From Elephas maximus indicus (taxonomy: Eukaryota; Chordata; Mammalia; Proboscidea; Elephantidae): DNA of 64,000 nt. Numbering within the stretch: the first letter of the stretch is position 1; the number at the start of each line of letters is the position of its first letter. The notes below the pieces were generated by a model, which ran no database searches, was not told the origin of the DNA, and saw only the letters and a program-made list of their open reading frames with translations. The stretch is taken from NCBI RefSeq assembly GCF_024166365.1, contig NC_064841.1, forward strand, positions 27,644,001-27,708,000, written 5' to 3'. A program made the translations under genes and the position numbers. This document shows positions 46,633 to 57,617 of the stretch, in pieces.

Positions 46633-47510
46633 TAAATCAAAGGAAAAGAATAAAGAAGACCTATGTCTCTCCCCTCCAAATAACTAAATAAATTTGTGTT
46701 GATTGGTTCATCTATGTGGGAACATATTTTAAAATCTGGACAATACAGGCTAAATAGTTTTTCCTGTTTACTTCAAAATGAGGTTCACATCATTTGGCTC
46801 TTAAGCTTGTTCCATCGTAGACTGGCAACTATTAATTCTATAGTTATTAGTGTAACATTTATATATACATACTATGCTTTTGTCAAGGATGGTGGGTCAG
46901 TATTTTACATGACATAACATGGGTCATGTTTGGGTCTTAGTTAACAGCCATGGAAACTGGTACTGTCTAAACTCAATAGTTTATCAGTCTTATTTCCTCA
47001 TGCAACCAGTTAAATTGCATTATTCTGGTGAAGATCATTTCTTAAATGAAAAAAAAAAAATTTTTTTTTTTCCTACTGAAGAAACCTTTTTGGAAGTACT
47101 TTTCAGTTACTCTAAAAACATTAAAATTTTTTCCTATTTCTGTAAAAGCATCTTGGGTATAAATTATAGACCTTTACCTGCTTTAAAAGTTGGACTTTCC
47201 GTTGGGTGTTGCCAGTGATAAAATGTCTTTATGTCATTCCCCTCTCTATGTTTTTCCCTTTTCAGGCTTCAGAATGTTGCAGGCACCTGCAGGTAGCGTT
47301 TTTAAGGTCTGTACACCCGTGATCCTTGAAACTATTGTAGCAAAGATCGACTTCTATGGCTTTATGCGCACCTGTAAGAGCCAGGTTTGCTTTCGGGATC
47401 TTTTCATAAACCTTGAAGTCATATTCCAACATAGGGTGTTACACTCTGTTACAGCTCTTCCTCTTGCTGTGGATGGAGGAAAACAGCATTATTTGTTCTC
47501 TCAGGAGCCT
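46633..47510. other. Intron 1, nothing recognised
   Basis: An open frame at 47190-47609 shows no family features and runs into L2, so no gene is called. Confidence 0.4.
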
Positions 47511-47512
47511 GT

Positions 47513-47850
47513 GTTTTTTCAGCAGACATTTATTGATCACTCAGAATATGCCAGACTCTGCAGAGATCTCAAGGTGCTCACAATCTGGTTTGGAAAAACC
47601 AAGAAGTAGACAATTCCAGCAAAGCATGCTGAGTGCTACAGTTAGTGATGCGTAGCGGGTGCTACGGAAGCCTAGAGGAGGAAGCCCCTGTGTGTCTGGG
47701 AACTCAGGCAAAGCATCTCAGAGGAAGTACTGACTGAGCTGAGTCAGAAAAGATGAGAAGCACACCAGACAGACAGGGGAGGAAGGACGTTACAGAAAGA
47801 GAAAACAGCAGGTGCAAAAGTCTGAGGCAGGAGAGCATGGCACAAACAGG
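47513..47850 (-). repeat. L2 3' region, antisense
   Basis: gacatttattgatcactcag, tctcaaggtgctcacaatct, then gagctgagtcagaaaagatg and gcaggtgcaaaagtctgagg. Confidence 0.65.
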
Positions 47851-48079
47851 GAGCTACTTCTATGGAGTTTCTGAAAGATATAAAAGTCTGAAAGAGACCT
47901 TTACATAACTGAGCCATGGGTGGACCTAGTCTCAGTCCTGTACTGTTAAGATATATTTCACTGTTTTAATTGTGGTAACTTTAAGTCAACTACTAGTAGG
48001 ATTTTGAAAGCATACAATCAGTGGTTGCTTTTTCAGGTGAAGTAAGAAAATTTGGGGGAAAAAAATCACCTACTGTCTT

Positions 48080-48578
48080 GGATATCTAGTGCTGCTATAA
48101 CAGAAATACCACAAGTGGATGGCTTTAACAAAGAGAAATTTATTCTCTCATAGTCTAGCAGGCTAGAAGTCCAAATTCAGGGCATCAGCCCCAGGGAAGG
48201 CTTTATCTCTCTGTCGGCTCTGGAGGAAGGTCCTTGTCATCAACCTTCCCCTGGTCAAGGAGCTTCTCAGCGCAGGGACCCTAGGTCCTGGCTCTTGTGT
48301 CTTGGTGATATGAGGTCCCCATGTCTCTCTGCTTGCTTCTCTTTTATATCTCAAAAGAGATTGTCTTAAGACACAACCTGATCTTGTAGATTGAGTCCTG
48401 CCTCATTAACATAACTGCTGCTAATCCCATTTTATCAACATCATAGAGATAGGATTTATAACACCTAGGAACATCACATCAGATGACAAAATTGTGGATA
48501 ATCACACAATACTGGGCATCATGGCTTAGCCAAATTGATACGCATATTTTGGGGGGACACAATTCAACCCACGACACT
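48080..48578 (-). repeat. MaLR-like LTR, antisense
   Basis: Reversed copy of the family at 31330. It begins with the complement of its 3' end (agtgctgctataacagaaat) and ends in the complement of its 5' part (tttggggggacacaattcaa). Confidence 0.7.
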
Positions 48579-48579
48579 T

Positions 48580-48745
48580 ACAATCTTACCCTAGTACAAA
48601 CACTTGTACTTCTTGTTATATTTGCTTTTAAGTCTCTCTTTCTGTGTATATGTTGTCTTACTTTTGTTAGATGCTATCATACTATATATATACCTACAAA
48701 TATATGCACTACTATGGAATCAACTCGACATCAATGGATTTTTTA
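48580..48745 (-). repeat. Old L1 3' remnant with SINE/RTE tail scrap
   Basis: Weak similarity to the block at 51560-51680 (tttctgtgtata...gatgctatcatactatatat). It is followed by atggaatcaactcgacatca, a SINE tail scrap. Confidence 0.35.
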
Positions 48746-49079
48746 AATTTTTATTTTTACTTAATGAACTACTTATTAAAAATATTCTGTTTTATGAACT
48801 CTTAGAGTAGCATTAAAATTTTGGTGATCAAATATATAATTCGAAGCAATTTGTTTTTCTACTATTGTTTGATTTTTGTAGCTTTTTGTCTTAAACAAAA
48901 ACTTCAATTCAGTTTTTCTTGTTGTGTCTCTACCACATGCTTCAGAACATCACTTTTTTTTTTTAACCTGTTAGCAGCTGTGGTGCTTTACTTGAGACAA
49001 AAGCTTCTTGCATGATTGTCAAAGGGATTGAGTCTATCATCAGAGAACGGGACCTCTGGCTTTAACCACTTAGTCTAGT

Positions 49080-49322
49080 TTCCCTCTCACCTGTACTTTC
49101 CTCTCTCACTCCACCCTGTTCTTTCCCTCCATAGAACATACTGCCATTGGCAATTGTCTATTTGTTGAATTACTCCTGAGTAATTTACCTCCTTAAGCAA
49201 TTCTGTCTCCACTACCAGGCTGTAAGCTCTGTGAGGGGAGGGATCATGTCTGTGATTCACCAGTTCCTGGCACAAAAGAAACATGCAAATATTTGCTGAG
49301 TGAATAAACGGTTGAGTGGCCA
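49080..49322 (+). repeat. L2 3' end
   Basis: aggctgtaagctctgtgagg, then catgtctgtgattcaccagt, then aatatttgctgagtgaataa: the classic L2 terminus. Confidence 0.75.
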
Positions 49323-49539
49323 AGAGTAAGCTGACAGCTTCTGTATTTTAGAGGGTGTTGGTGTTAACATCCTGACAGGAAGTTGTCCCTGGACATTTCC
49401 TTTTCAATCAAGGCAGTATCAGTAGAACCAACCATCAAAATTCGCTTGCATTTGCTCTAGATTCCTGCTTCCTCTCCATAGCGAGCGCAAGTAGGAAAAT
49501 GATACGAGGTAAGTGGCCTGCTTCTTCAGAAGACATGAG

Positions 49540-49990
49540 CTTAGAAGCAACAATGAAAAGAAACATAAGAATGAATAAATTCATTCATTCAACAATTATG
49601 TTGAGCATTTATGAGGTACTAGGCAGTTAGACTTAAAAAAAACCAAACCCATTGCTGTTGGGTCAATTCCGACTCATGGCGACCCTATACGACAGGGTAG
49701 AACTGCCCCATAAGGTTCCCAAGGACCACCTGTTGGATTCGAACTGTCAGCCTTTTGGTTAGCAGCTGTAGCTCTTAACTGCTACACCACCAGCATATCC
49801 TATGCTAGACCTAGAGGAACAAAAATGAAGGAGATAGATCTAGAATCCTATAAGGAAAATACAACATCCTTCAAAAGTAGGAGCTTGAACCAAGTACTAG
49901 AGAGCACGAAGGCAGAAGTGACCATCCAAGGGGTGAGTTGAACAGGGTGCCACAGAGGAGGAGACATTTGAAATGGATACTGAAGAATGA
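49540..49990 (-). repeat. L2, antisense, split by SINE
   Basis: Pieces 49570-49635 (attcattcaacaattatgtt) and 49798-49990. The SINE at 49636-49797 separates them. Confidence 0.5.
49636..49797 (-). repeat. AfroSINE, full length
   Basis: From aaaaaaccaaacccattgct to aactgctacaccaccagc. Confidence 0.9.
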
Positions 49991-50166
49991 AGTGGAATTT
50001 GGTCATGGGTTGAAACAAGAAAAATGCCCAAGACAGATGGAACCCTGTAGTTCAGCTTCTGTATCTTTGAGGAAAGTATATACTGCATGGAGAAGACCGA
50101 CAAGTTGTGCAGGCAAGGGTATGTTTTCCTATTTTCCAAATATTCTTTAGCATGATTATATATCTT

Positions 50167-50280
50167 TTACGATCTGCTCCCGTAAAGATTACAGCCTAGA
50201 AAATCCTATGGGGCAGTTCTACTCTGTCACACAGAGTTGCTGTGAAACGGAATCAACTAGACAGCACACCACAACAATAA
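50167..50280 (+). repeat. AfroSINE 3' part, left arm of palindrome
   Basis: ctcccgtaaagattacagcc to aatcaactagacagcacacc. Its odd tail (actagacagca instead of the usual ctcgacggca) is shared with the reversed copy at 51226-51305. Confidence 0.8.
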
Positions 50281-50394
50281 CAATTTAGTGAGGGAATTAT
50301 GCTTTAAAGCAGCTATAACAGCCAGGGATTATAGAATTGAAATAATACTCTTCACCCACTGACATCTGCCCACCGCCCAAACACACCCTTTACC

Positions 50395-51150
50395 TTTATA
50401 GGGTGGTGCAGTAGGAATATAAATAGGTAAAGAGTGAGTTTGGGTGGTGGGTGGATGTGTGGGAATATGAATGGGTAAAGGGTATGTCTGGAAGCAGCAG
50501 ACAAGAAATCAAAAGACACATTGCATCGGGCAAATCTGCTGCAAAGGACCTCTTCAAAGTGTTGAAGAGCAAAGATGTCACCCTGAAGATTAAGGTGTGC
50601 CTGACCCAAGCCATGGTATTTTCAATTGCCTCATATGCATGTGAAAGCTGGACAATGAATAAGGAAGAACGAAGAAGAGTTGATGCCTTTGAATTGTAGT
50701 GTTGGCGAAGAATATTGAATATACCATGGACTGCCAAAAGAACGAACAAATCTGTCTTGGAAGAAGCGTGGCCAGAATGCTCCTTAGTGGCAAGGATGGC
50801 GAGACTGCGTCTTACATACTTTGGACATGTTGTCAGGAGGGATCAGTTCCTGGAGAAGGACATCATGTTTGGCAGAGTACAGGGTCAGCGGAAAAGAGGA
50901 AGACCCTCAACGAGGTGGATTGACCCAGTGGCCGCAACAATGAGCTTGAGCATAACAATGCTTGTAAGGATGGCGCAGGACCGGGCAGTGTTTTGTTCTG
51001 TTGTGCATAGGGTCTCTATGAGTTGGAACTGACTCGACGGCACCTAACGACAACCTAACAACAAAGGTATGTTTGGGTGGTGGATGGATGTGTAGGAATA
51101 TGAACATGTAAAGGGTGTGTTTGGGTGGTGGGTGGATGTCAGAGGGTAGA
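50395..51150 (+). repeat. Minisatellite-like direct repeat, split by RTE
   Basis: Units of roughly 45 bp built on gtttgggtggtgggtggatg, tgtgggaatatgaatgggta and aag, in whole or part near 50400-50487 and 51066-51147. Confidence 0.7.
50488..51065 (+). mobile_element. RTE LINE 3' part with TSD
   Basis: 5'-truncated sense RTE beginning ctggaagcagcagacaagaa and ending gacggcacctaacgacaacc. It is flanked by ggtatgt at 50481-50487 and 51066-51072. It still encodes fragments such as LRLTYFGHVVRRDQFLEKDI. Confidence 0.85.
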
Positions 51151-51225
51151 GAGTGGTCTTTAAATTCCATAATCCCTGGCTGTTACAGCTGCCTTAAAGT
51201 GTAATTCCTTCAGTAAACTGTAGTT

Positions 51226-51305
51226 ATTGTTGTATGCTATCTAGTTGATTTGATTCATAGCGGCTCTGTATGACAGAATAGAACTGCCGGGCTGTAACCT
51301 TTGCG
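51226..51305 (-). repeat. AfroSINE tail, right arm of palindrome
   Basis: Antisense copy (attgttgtatgctatctagt, then tgatttgattcatagcggct). It matches the left-arm SINE more closely than other SINEs. Confidence 0.7.
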
Positions 51306-51468
51306 GGGAAACCCTGGTGGTGTAGTGGTTAAGTGCTGTGGCTGCTAACCAAAAGGCCAGCACTTCAAACCCACCAGGTGCTCCTTGTAAATTTTATGGG
51401 GCAGCTCTATCCTGTCCTATAGGGTCACTGTGAGTTGGGATCGACTGGATGGCAATGGGTCTGGCTTT
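51306..51468 (+). repeat. AfroSINE, full length
   Basis: Head ggggaaaccctggtggtgta, tail gggatcgactggatggcaat. Confidence 0.9.
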
Positions 51469-51479
51469 TTTTTTTTAAT

Positions 51480-52110
51480 CTTTATGGGAGCAAATGGTAC
51501 AAGATATATAATCATACCCATAAAATTGGGAAATAGCAAAAGCTCACCTAGAATATCACCTTAACACAATCACTGTTTGCATTTTTTGTGTGTGTGTGTT
51601 TCCTTCAGTCTCTCTTTTCCGTTAAATGCTATCATTCTATATGTACAACTGTAGGTACTACTTATTTTATTTAGCATTATACCAGAAGGATTTAGCACAT
51701 CTGCATTATTTCCATCTTTCTTTGTAATGGATGCATCAAAAAGCATGTGCGATTTTTAACATAACTATTTCCCTATTATCAGACACTTAGACTGTCAGTC
51801 ACTTCTCATTGTAAATAATGTTACAGTGAACACATTTGTTTACATAATCTTTTTGTTTTTAGGGTTTTTCCTCTGGAGAGTCCAAAAAAATAGAACTACC
51901 AGATCTAAGGGTATACATATTTTTGCAGGCCCTGTTACTTATTCTCACGTTATTTTCCAAATTTATTTGGTTAACAGCAATGGGTAAGAGTGCCAGTTTT
52001 GCTACACTATTTCAAGCATCAACTATTGTAGTTGATTTTTTTAAAAACTTGTTAATTTAATAGCTTAAATGGGTGCCTTGTTTAATTTGAATTTCTTTGA
52101 GAACAATTGA
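51480..52110 (-). repeat. Old L1 (L1M-type) 3' end, antisense
   Basis: Follows the complement of the old mammalian L1 3' region: tattatcagacacttagact, aaataatgttacagtgaaca, atagaactaccagatctaag. Highly diverged. Confidence 0.5.
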
Positions 52111-52890
52111 CATTGATTAGAATTTTTGTTCATTCCTTCAGTGAATTTTTATTGCATATCTGTTACCAATTGCCAGTCTGACACAAAGGGTCCTTGTCTT
52201 TTCCTGAGTAAGAATACACGCGAAAGACAAACTTATCTTCAACAAGCTTTATTTTGCTTGAGTCAAGCAAAAGGTGTCAACAGGGGATCTAAACCTCTGC
52301 AAAAGACTGACTCAAAAAGGAAAGCAAGTCTAGGGCTTATATAGGTTAGGTGGAGACAATAGAGCAATGAATATTTAGTGGGCTTCTTTCAAGGGGCCGG
52401 TACTTCTCAGAATGGCAGTGTATGCTAATTAGGTTGCCCGCGCATCTGGAATCTAAGGTGGAACCCGCCGATATTCAAGATGGAGTCCTCTCGGCAGCCC
52501 TTGGCATCACTTATTGTGGGATATGGCACGAGTGCACTTGATCTTGAGCACTACATCTCCATCTTCGGAGGGCTAAGGAAGGTTAAACACCAGTCACACT
52601 TTGTTCCTCTGTGTATGCAGGGCCTGTAAAGGAGAAGGGGACTAGAAAAACACTAAGGAAAAAAAAAAAAAGAAGGTGATAGTAATTCTTGGGTTGTTTC
52701 AGTCTTATCTCATGTTGACAGGGTGGGCTCCTGTCTACCCAACTTCTAGATGGTAATCTTTTAACACCTCTTTTGTTCAGCTGCAGGCACAGTTAACCCT
52801 ATCTGTCTCATATCTACTTTGTGCCAGGCATTATTCTGGGAAATTAGCAATAAACAAGTGTAAGCCCTGCTCTTGTGCTGTATATTCTTA
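52111..52890 (-). repeat. L2 3' end split by solo LTR
   Basis: ttcattccttcagtgaattt before the LTR and actttgtgccaggcattatt after it together form the L2 terminus in reverse. The LTR at 52161-52810 with its TATC duplication lies between. Confidence 0.65.
52161..52810 (-). repeat. Solo LTR with 4-bp TSD, copy 2
   Basis: Same family as 19600-20233: TGTTACCAATTGCC...CTGTCTCA, flanked by TATC at 52157-52160 and 52811-52814. The polyadenylation signal on the minus strand (caaaataaagcttgttg) sets its sense. Confidence 0.85.
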
Positions 52891-53790
52891 CACTTAAACA
52901 ATTTTTCATTAAAAAAAAGTGCTTGAGAGGTTATACAGCTGGTAGGTGGCTAATGAGGGATTGTCCACTGCAGTCCCATGGCCTTTCCAATCTGCCACAC
53001 TACACTGAGAAGGGAAATATAGAAGCTTCTTAGTAGAGTGTCTTTTCCTCCTACTGTGTTGCTCTAAACTTAACCTAATGATGATGCTGTTGGTAGTACT
53101 CAGAACATGTCAAAAACGTGTCTTTCAAAACTTCAGTCCAAGCCATTTCTTTAGATACATGTGAGCATCAGTTGTATTGCTTTGTAGTCTGACCCAACTT
53201 ACCTAAAGACTAGGGGCCCCAGCTGAAAAGCCTTACCCTTGAATCTCCTCCATGACACTTTGCTCTGGGTTTGTTCCTCTAATTCTCTGGAACCCCTAGA
53301 AAGATTCCTTGAATGGTTTTGCATGCCCATGTCCCAGTACCTAGTAGATGTACTGTAAGTGAGGAAACCCAGCACAGCCCTATGTCCTGATTGGACGTGG
53401 GATCCAGCTGACAGAATAAGATCAAGCATCTATCCTTTTCCCTCCCTCCACAGGCATACATTTAAGTGAACAATTGTACTGGGTCCCAGGGCAAAGGTTG
53501 GGTATTGGGTGTGCTGAAGACCAGAAAGAATCCGATCCAGCAGAGGAGAAACAATACTTAGAGACTATAGGCCTTGGCCTGGAACTCACTGGATCGGAGG
53601 ACTGGCCCTGACAGCAATGCTTAGCAGGCCGGTGAGTAATGCATTCAAACACTGGACTCAGTCTTGACTTGTGGTGCAAGGGGGCTGGACTAGGTAAGAC
53701 CTTCCCAAACCAGTATAAGGTAAGTTAATAGGTGTGAAAAGATTGGCAATTCAGCAGAGTTATATAAATTTCTCTTTTACTACTGGTACT
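52891..53790. other. Intron 1, nothing recognised
   Basis: No exon-like frame with splice sites and no repeat that I can name. Confidence 0.4.
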
Positions 53791-53792
53791 TG

Positions 53793-54003
53793 TAAGGAGC
53801 CCTGGTGGTGCAATAGTTAGTTAAGCGCTCAGCTTCTAACCAAAAGGTTGGTGGTTCAAACTCACTCAGCGGCTTTGTGGGAGAAAGACCTGGTGATCTG
53901 TTTCCATAAAGATTACAGCCTAGGAAACCCTATGGGGTAGTTCTGCTCTGTCATGTGGGGTCACTGAGTTGGAATTGACTTGACAGCACCCAATAACACC
54001 AGC
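53793..54003 (+). repeat. AfroSINE, long variant
   Basis: Head aggagccctggtggtgcaat, centre ccataaagattacagcctag, RTE-like tail gacttgacagcacccaataa. Confidence 0.85.
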
Positions 54004-55274
54004 TGGTACTTGTCAGTGTCTTTGAAAAGCTGATGTGCTTTGTGAATCTCTGAGAGAAGAGTTTAGTTATGCAGCATTTCCCAAGCTTAGTTTATTACAA
54101 AGTTATACAAGTCCTGGCTTTTTGTTCCAAGAATTACCATCTTCTCAAGCTGCTGTTCGAAAGAACTGTTCGGGGAAAGGCTGCTCTGTAGTTTTCCTTC
54201 CAGCTCTAGTATTCTAAGTATGTTGAAAGGCAACAAAAGTGAAGAAAGCCAGTGATGTCAAAGAGAGCTCAGGGGTCAGATCACTGAACACCTCTAAAAA
54301 AGATTGCAGAATTTGAGTGTTTAGAATGGTGCGGTCGAAACATGGATCTATAGCTGTAGTTCTGGAAGTCATCTGGAACAGAAAAGTGGAAGGGCAAACT
54401 TAAAACAACAAAAATAAGTATAAAGTTAGGTAATTTTGCTATGCAAGGGAAGAGAAAGAAAAGCTAGGGTTGCAGAAACTTTCTGTGCTGAAACATTTTT
54501 CAGCGGAAATGTAGTGAATCTGCAAACTGGGAACTTTGGGGCTTGTTATGACAGCCTTCTGTTCCTCAGTTTCTTCGATATTCAAAGGAGGGAGTCAATA
54601 TACATACATACATAGGCCTTTTGTGTTTTAAAATTGTATGATCTCATTTGCATCCAGTTTAATAAGGATTGAACCCTTAGGAATGGGATTTGGTGAGGAA
54701 AGATGTATGAAGAAACAAGGGCTGAGACCTAGATTAGAGAGAGCAAGGTCAAGAGAGATCAATCACTCTGGAGGTATCTGAGAACCAGGTCAGTGAGGAG
54801 GGATCTTTAATGGTACTGTTACATTGTGAATTCCATCTAGTAGGGCTTCTCTGCAGAATTCCACCTAGAGTAAACATTTGTTCAGTTGACATGTGACTGT
54901 GGCTGACTTTCCCAACTAAACCTATCAGGCATCTGAAGTAGAATGAGTAATCATTAATCTTCTGAGGAATTGATTTAGTTGATTAACTTTCTCGGAAATT
55001 TGTGTCCTTTTCTCCCAATACAGGTCCTGGATAACTACAATTTAGTAGGCCATTTCCAAATTTGTGTGTGTGTGTGTGAGCGCACAGACGTGTGTGTGCA
55101 GACTTCCGCCATTTTCTAGATTTAACTTTCTTAGTTATTTGCTAAAATTATGTGTTAATAATCTCTTAATTATGGGATATAGTAATGCATGTCTTGATAG
55201 TTTCAGATATATGGGAATCACCAACTTATTTCTTTTTCAAACATTACATATGTACTTCTAAGTGTGATTACGGA
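54004..55274. other. Intron 1, simple repeats only
   Basis: Contains a (CATA)n tract at about 54600-54616 and a (TG)n tract at about 55062-55078. Nothing else is recognised. Confidence 0.4.
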
Positions 55275-55390
55275 CATTCACTCATTCCAGAAGGACTTGC
55301 TAAATACATACTGTATGCCAGGTACTGCACTAAGTGCTAGGCAAGAAGCAGTGAATACATTGTTATTATCCTCATGACCTGTGTGGATAA
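55275..55390 (-). repeat. L2 3' end, antisense
   Basis: acattcactcattccagaag, then atactgtatgccaggtactg. Confidence 0.6.
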
Positions 55391-56852
55391 GTACCTAGCT
55401 TCAAACAAAAACCGTTGCCTGTGGAAACATTCATTTCCTCGTTGATTCTTATTTAATGATTCTATTCATTTTAAGTTATAAAGAATGATAAAGTGGCAAT
55501 GTTAGTGAAGATTTACCAGACAGAAAATATGCTTAGTTACCTTATTTACCCGATACACAGTGTGAGAAGAGGAAAATGTTTGGAAAGACTAAGTTTTATT
55601 AACACCACAGCAGGAAACAACCTTATGCTTATGTTTCTTTATAGATCAGTGGGTCACACATAATTCAAAACTGACAAAAAAGCTGAATCTTTACATTAAA
55701 TGTGTTCTTCCTGAAAATCCTTCTGTTTGCCAGTCTATCTTCAAGCAGTAAAATTTGATTATGCACCATCTTATATTTAATATGTCACATTTACATGGGG
55801 AAATAATGAAGGCACAGCTAACACAAGCTACTTATGAGCTGGGGGTGAGGACACACTTGGATTGGTTCTTCAAGAGTATATTTTTCCAAACATACTAGTT
55901 TCAGTGAAGAATTCTTATCATTTTCACAGCTACACTCTAAAAGCTACATGACAAAAAGACCTCACGAGGATCAAACTCCGTAACACTGGGTACACATGCT
56001 TTAGAGAATTTGCTGTATTCTACATCTCTTCAAGAAAGTGAATTCTTCAGAATCATAGGGAGTAATTTAATAAACTTTTTCACTTTTTTTTAACTTTCGT
56101 AAATAGACAGTACCAAGAAAACACATAAACATGAGATTGTAAGTAATGAATAAGTATTTTTAAGATATACAGGTTATATGTCTTCCTTCACTGATCCAGG
56201 TTGTTTCCCTAAATTCAGATATTCGAGAACATTCTTCAGAACTTGAAGTGGCAGTTTTCCTGGCCTCATCAACAGTAGTGTCATGATCTCCATCGCAGGC
56301 TTTCTCCTTCCCAACACTCTCCCCTGACGTGGAAAGCTGATCTCTGGGTTACACAGCCATCTTAAACAAAGATAACATTTTTCTTGGGCTCTGCTTTTTC
56401 TGCACTAGGAAATTTCAGGAGGACTAAAGGAATTGAAGAATTTAGCTCTGAGAATGTGTTCAGTCTCGGCTCGGTGTTCCATTTATAGTGTGATAGTTTG
56501 ATGAATGGGTTTCAAATGGACATTCTTTATTTCACATCTACTTGACACCCTGTGTAAGCCTCAGTTTCCAATTTTCACAGAAGAAATCAAGAAAAAATAT
56601 AGTTTTAACTGCTCTTCTTCAAACGCTTTTAATATATTTATTGTGTTCAAAATGAAAATCAAATCTTAAACTTGTGGGCTGGCCAGGACCTGATTGCTTC
56701 ATTTAATATATTTTAGGGACATAAGAATAGGTTCACACTGTATTTTAGTCAAAAACCTGAGCCTTTTTAAAGTCCACCAACGTTCACAATTGTTTGTTTG
56801 GGGTTTCTTTTTTTTCTCCTTGGTCTTCTTTCTCTTCAATTTCTGCCACCTC
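55391..56852. other. AT-rich intron, probably including 3' UTR of the NAP1L5-like copy
   Basis: No repeat is recognised. On the minus strand this is downstream of the NAP1L5-like stop codon. Candidate polyadenylation signals (AATAAA on minus) sit at 56637-56642 and 55595-55600. Neither is followed by a long A tract, so the 3' boundary of the copy is not settled. Confidence 0.4.
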
Positions 56853-57617
56853 TTATTTATCCGCGTCATCTGACACGTCAGAGTGAGGGTCCTCATCGTC
56901 CGACTCCTCCTCCTTTTCTTCCTCCACCTGCTCGTCCTCGTCTTCCTCCTCCTCCTCGGCCTCTAAGGTCCAGGCACATCCCTCCATTTCGCCGGTGAGC
57001 TCATGGATCTTGGCAAGTAAGGGCTTGTAGATGTCATTATACTTCTTTTCCAGAGCCTGGAATTCCTTATCAAATTTGGCTTCTATCTTATCGCATCGCT
57101 TCTGAAGCTTTTTGAGGGCAAGGACTCGGCATTTCACCGAGCTGTGCAGGCTCTCGAGAAAGTCATTTCTAGGCTTCGCCGCGTTCTCGGCCGGCGGCTG
57201 GGGCGCCGCCGCCATCGGCCCCTCCGCGCTGCCGTCGTCTCCACCCTGCGCGCCGGCGGCCGCCATCACCTCCTCCGCAGCCGCCGCGCTCGGCGCCGCA
57301 GATCCCGCGTTTGCCGGGTCTGCCGTGTCAGAGGGCAAGCCGCACGGGTCTAGGGTGCTCTCGCCGAGGCCCGGCGCCCGAGCAGGACCGGGCAGCACTC
57401 GTGGATGCGGCCGCGGCGAGTCGGCCTCGGCGGGGAGGAGCCGCGGGCGGAGGGAGCGGAGGCGGCGAGGGGCGGCCGGGCGGCGGGCCTGTGACGCGAG
57501 ACCCGCACAAAAGGAGGCCGCCGAGCGGCCCCGAGGCCCGGAAGTAGACGCCTCGCCCGTCGCCTCCCCGACCCTGCGATTTCGGGCGGATCTCAGGCCC
57601 CCTTCCCATCCGTTCAT
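56853..57617 (-). CDS. NAP1L5: NAP1L5-like intronless frame (retrocopy), antisense in NCEH1 intron 1; canonical start lost
   Basis: Single uninterrupted frame of 254 codons from ATG 57615-57617 (A at -3). Only the last 157 codons resemble NAP1L5, a short member of the nucleosome assembly protein family of histone chaperones. Within them come an alanine-rich stretch, the NAP-like core (SSVKCRVLALKKLQKRCDKI; EFQALEKKYNDIYKPLLAKI; ELTGEMEGCAW) and an acidic tail of E and D. Codon 98, where NAP1L5 begins MAD..., reads ACG (57324-57326). Options are therefore the upstream ATG giving a 97-residue novel extension, the internal ATG at codon 118 (57264-57266), ACG initiation, or no protein. The first 97 codons look like translated GC-rich leader. 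NAP1L5 itself is an intronless, imprinted gene antisense in an intron of HERC3; this copy lies in NCEH1. NAP1L5 relationship is firm; coding status is open, and a young processed pseudogene is possible. Confidence 0.65.
   Translation of the reverse strand: MNGWEGGLRSARNRRVGEATGEASTSGPRGRSAASFCAGLASQARRPAAPRRLRSLRPRLLPAEADSPRPHPRVLPGPARAPGLGESTLDPCGLPSDTADPANAGSAAPSAAAAEEVMAAAGAQGGDDGSAEGPMAAAPQPPAENAAKPRNDFLESLHSSVKCRVLALKKLQKRCDKIEAKFDKEFQALEKKYNDIYKPLLAKIHELTGEMEGCAWTLEAEEEEEDEDEQVEEEKEEESDDEDPHSDVSDDADK

Larger units (their letters stand above)
50170..51305. repeat. Large imperfect inverted repeat with an RTE copy at its centre
   Basis: The left arm (50170-50393) and the right arm (51108-51305) are reverse complements. 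Going inward, both carry an AfroSINE tail, then gcagct(a/g)taacagccagggat, then ccaaacacaccctttac. In the inner 102 aligned bases I count 16 mismatches by eye; the SINE part has a small deletion on the right. The spacer holds a minisatellite-like repeat and an RTE copy. Confidence 0.75.

Noticed and set aside
47190..47609. 139-codon + strand open frame in intron 1
   Set aside because: No recognisable domain; its 3' end runs into an L2 repeat and there is no promoter or splice support.
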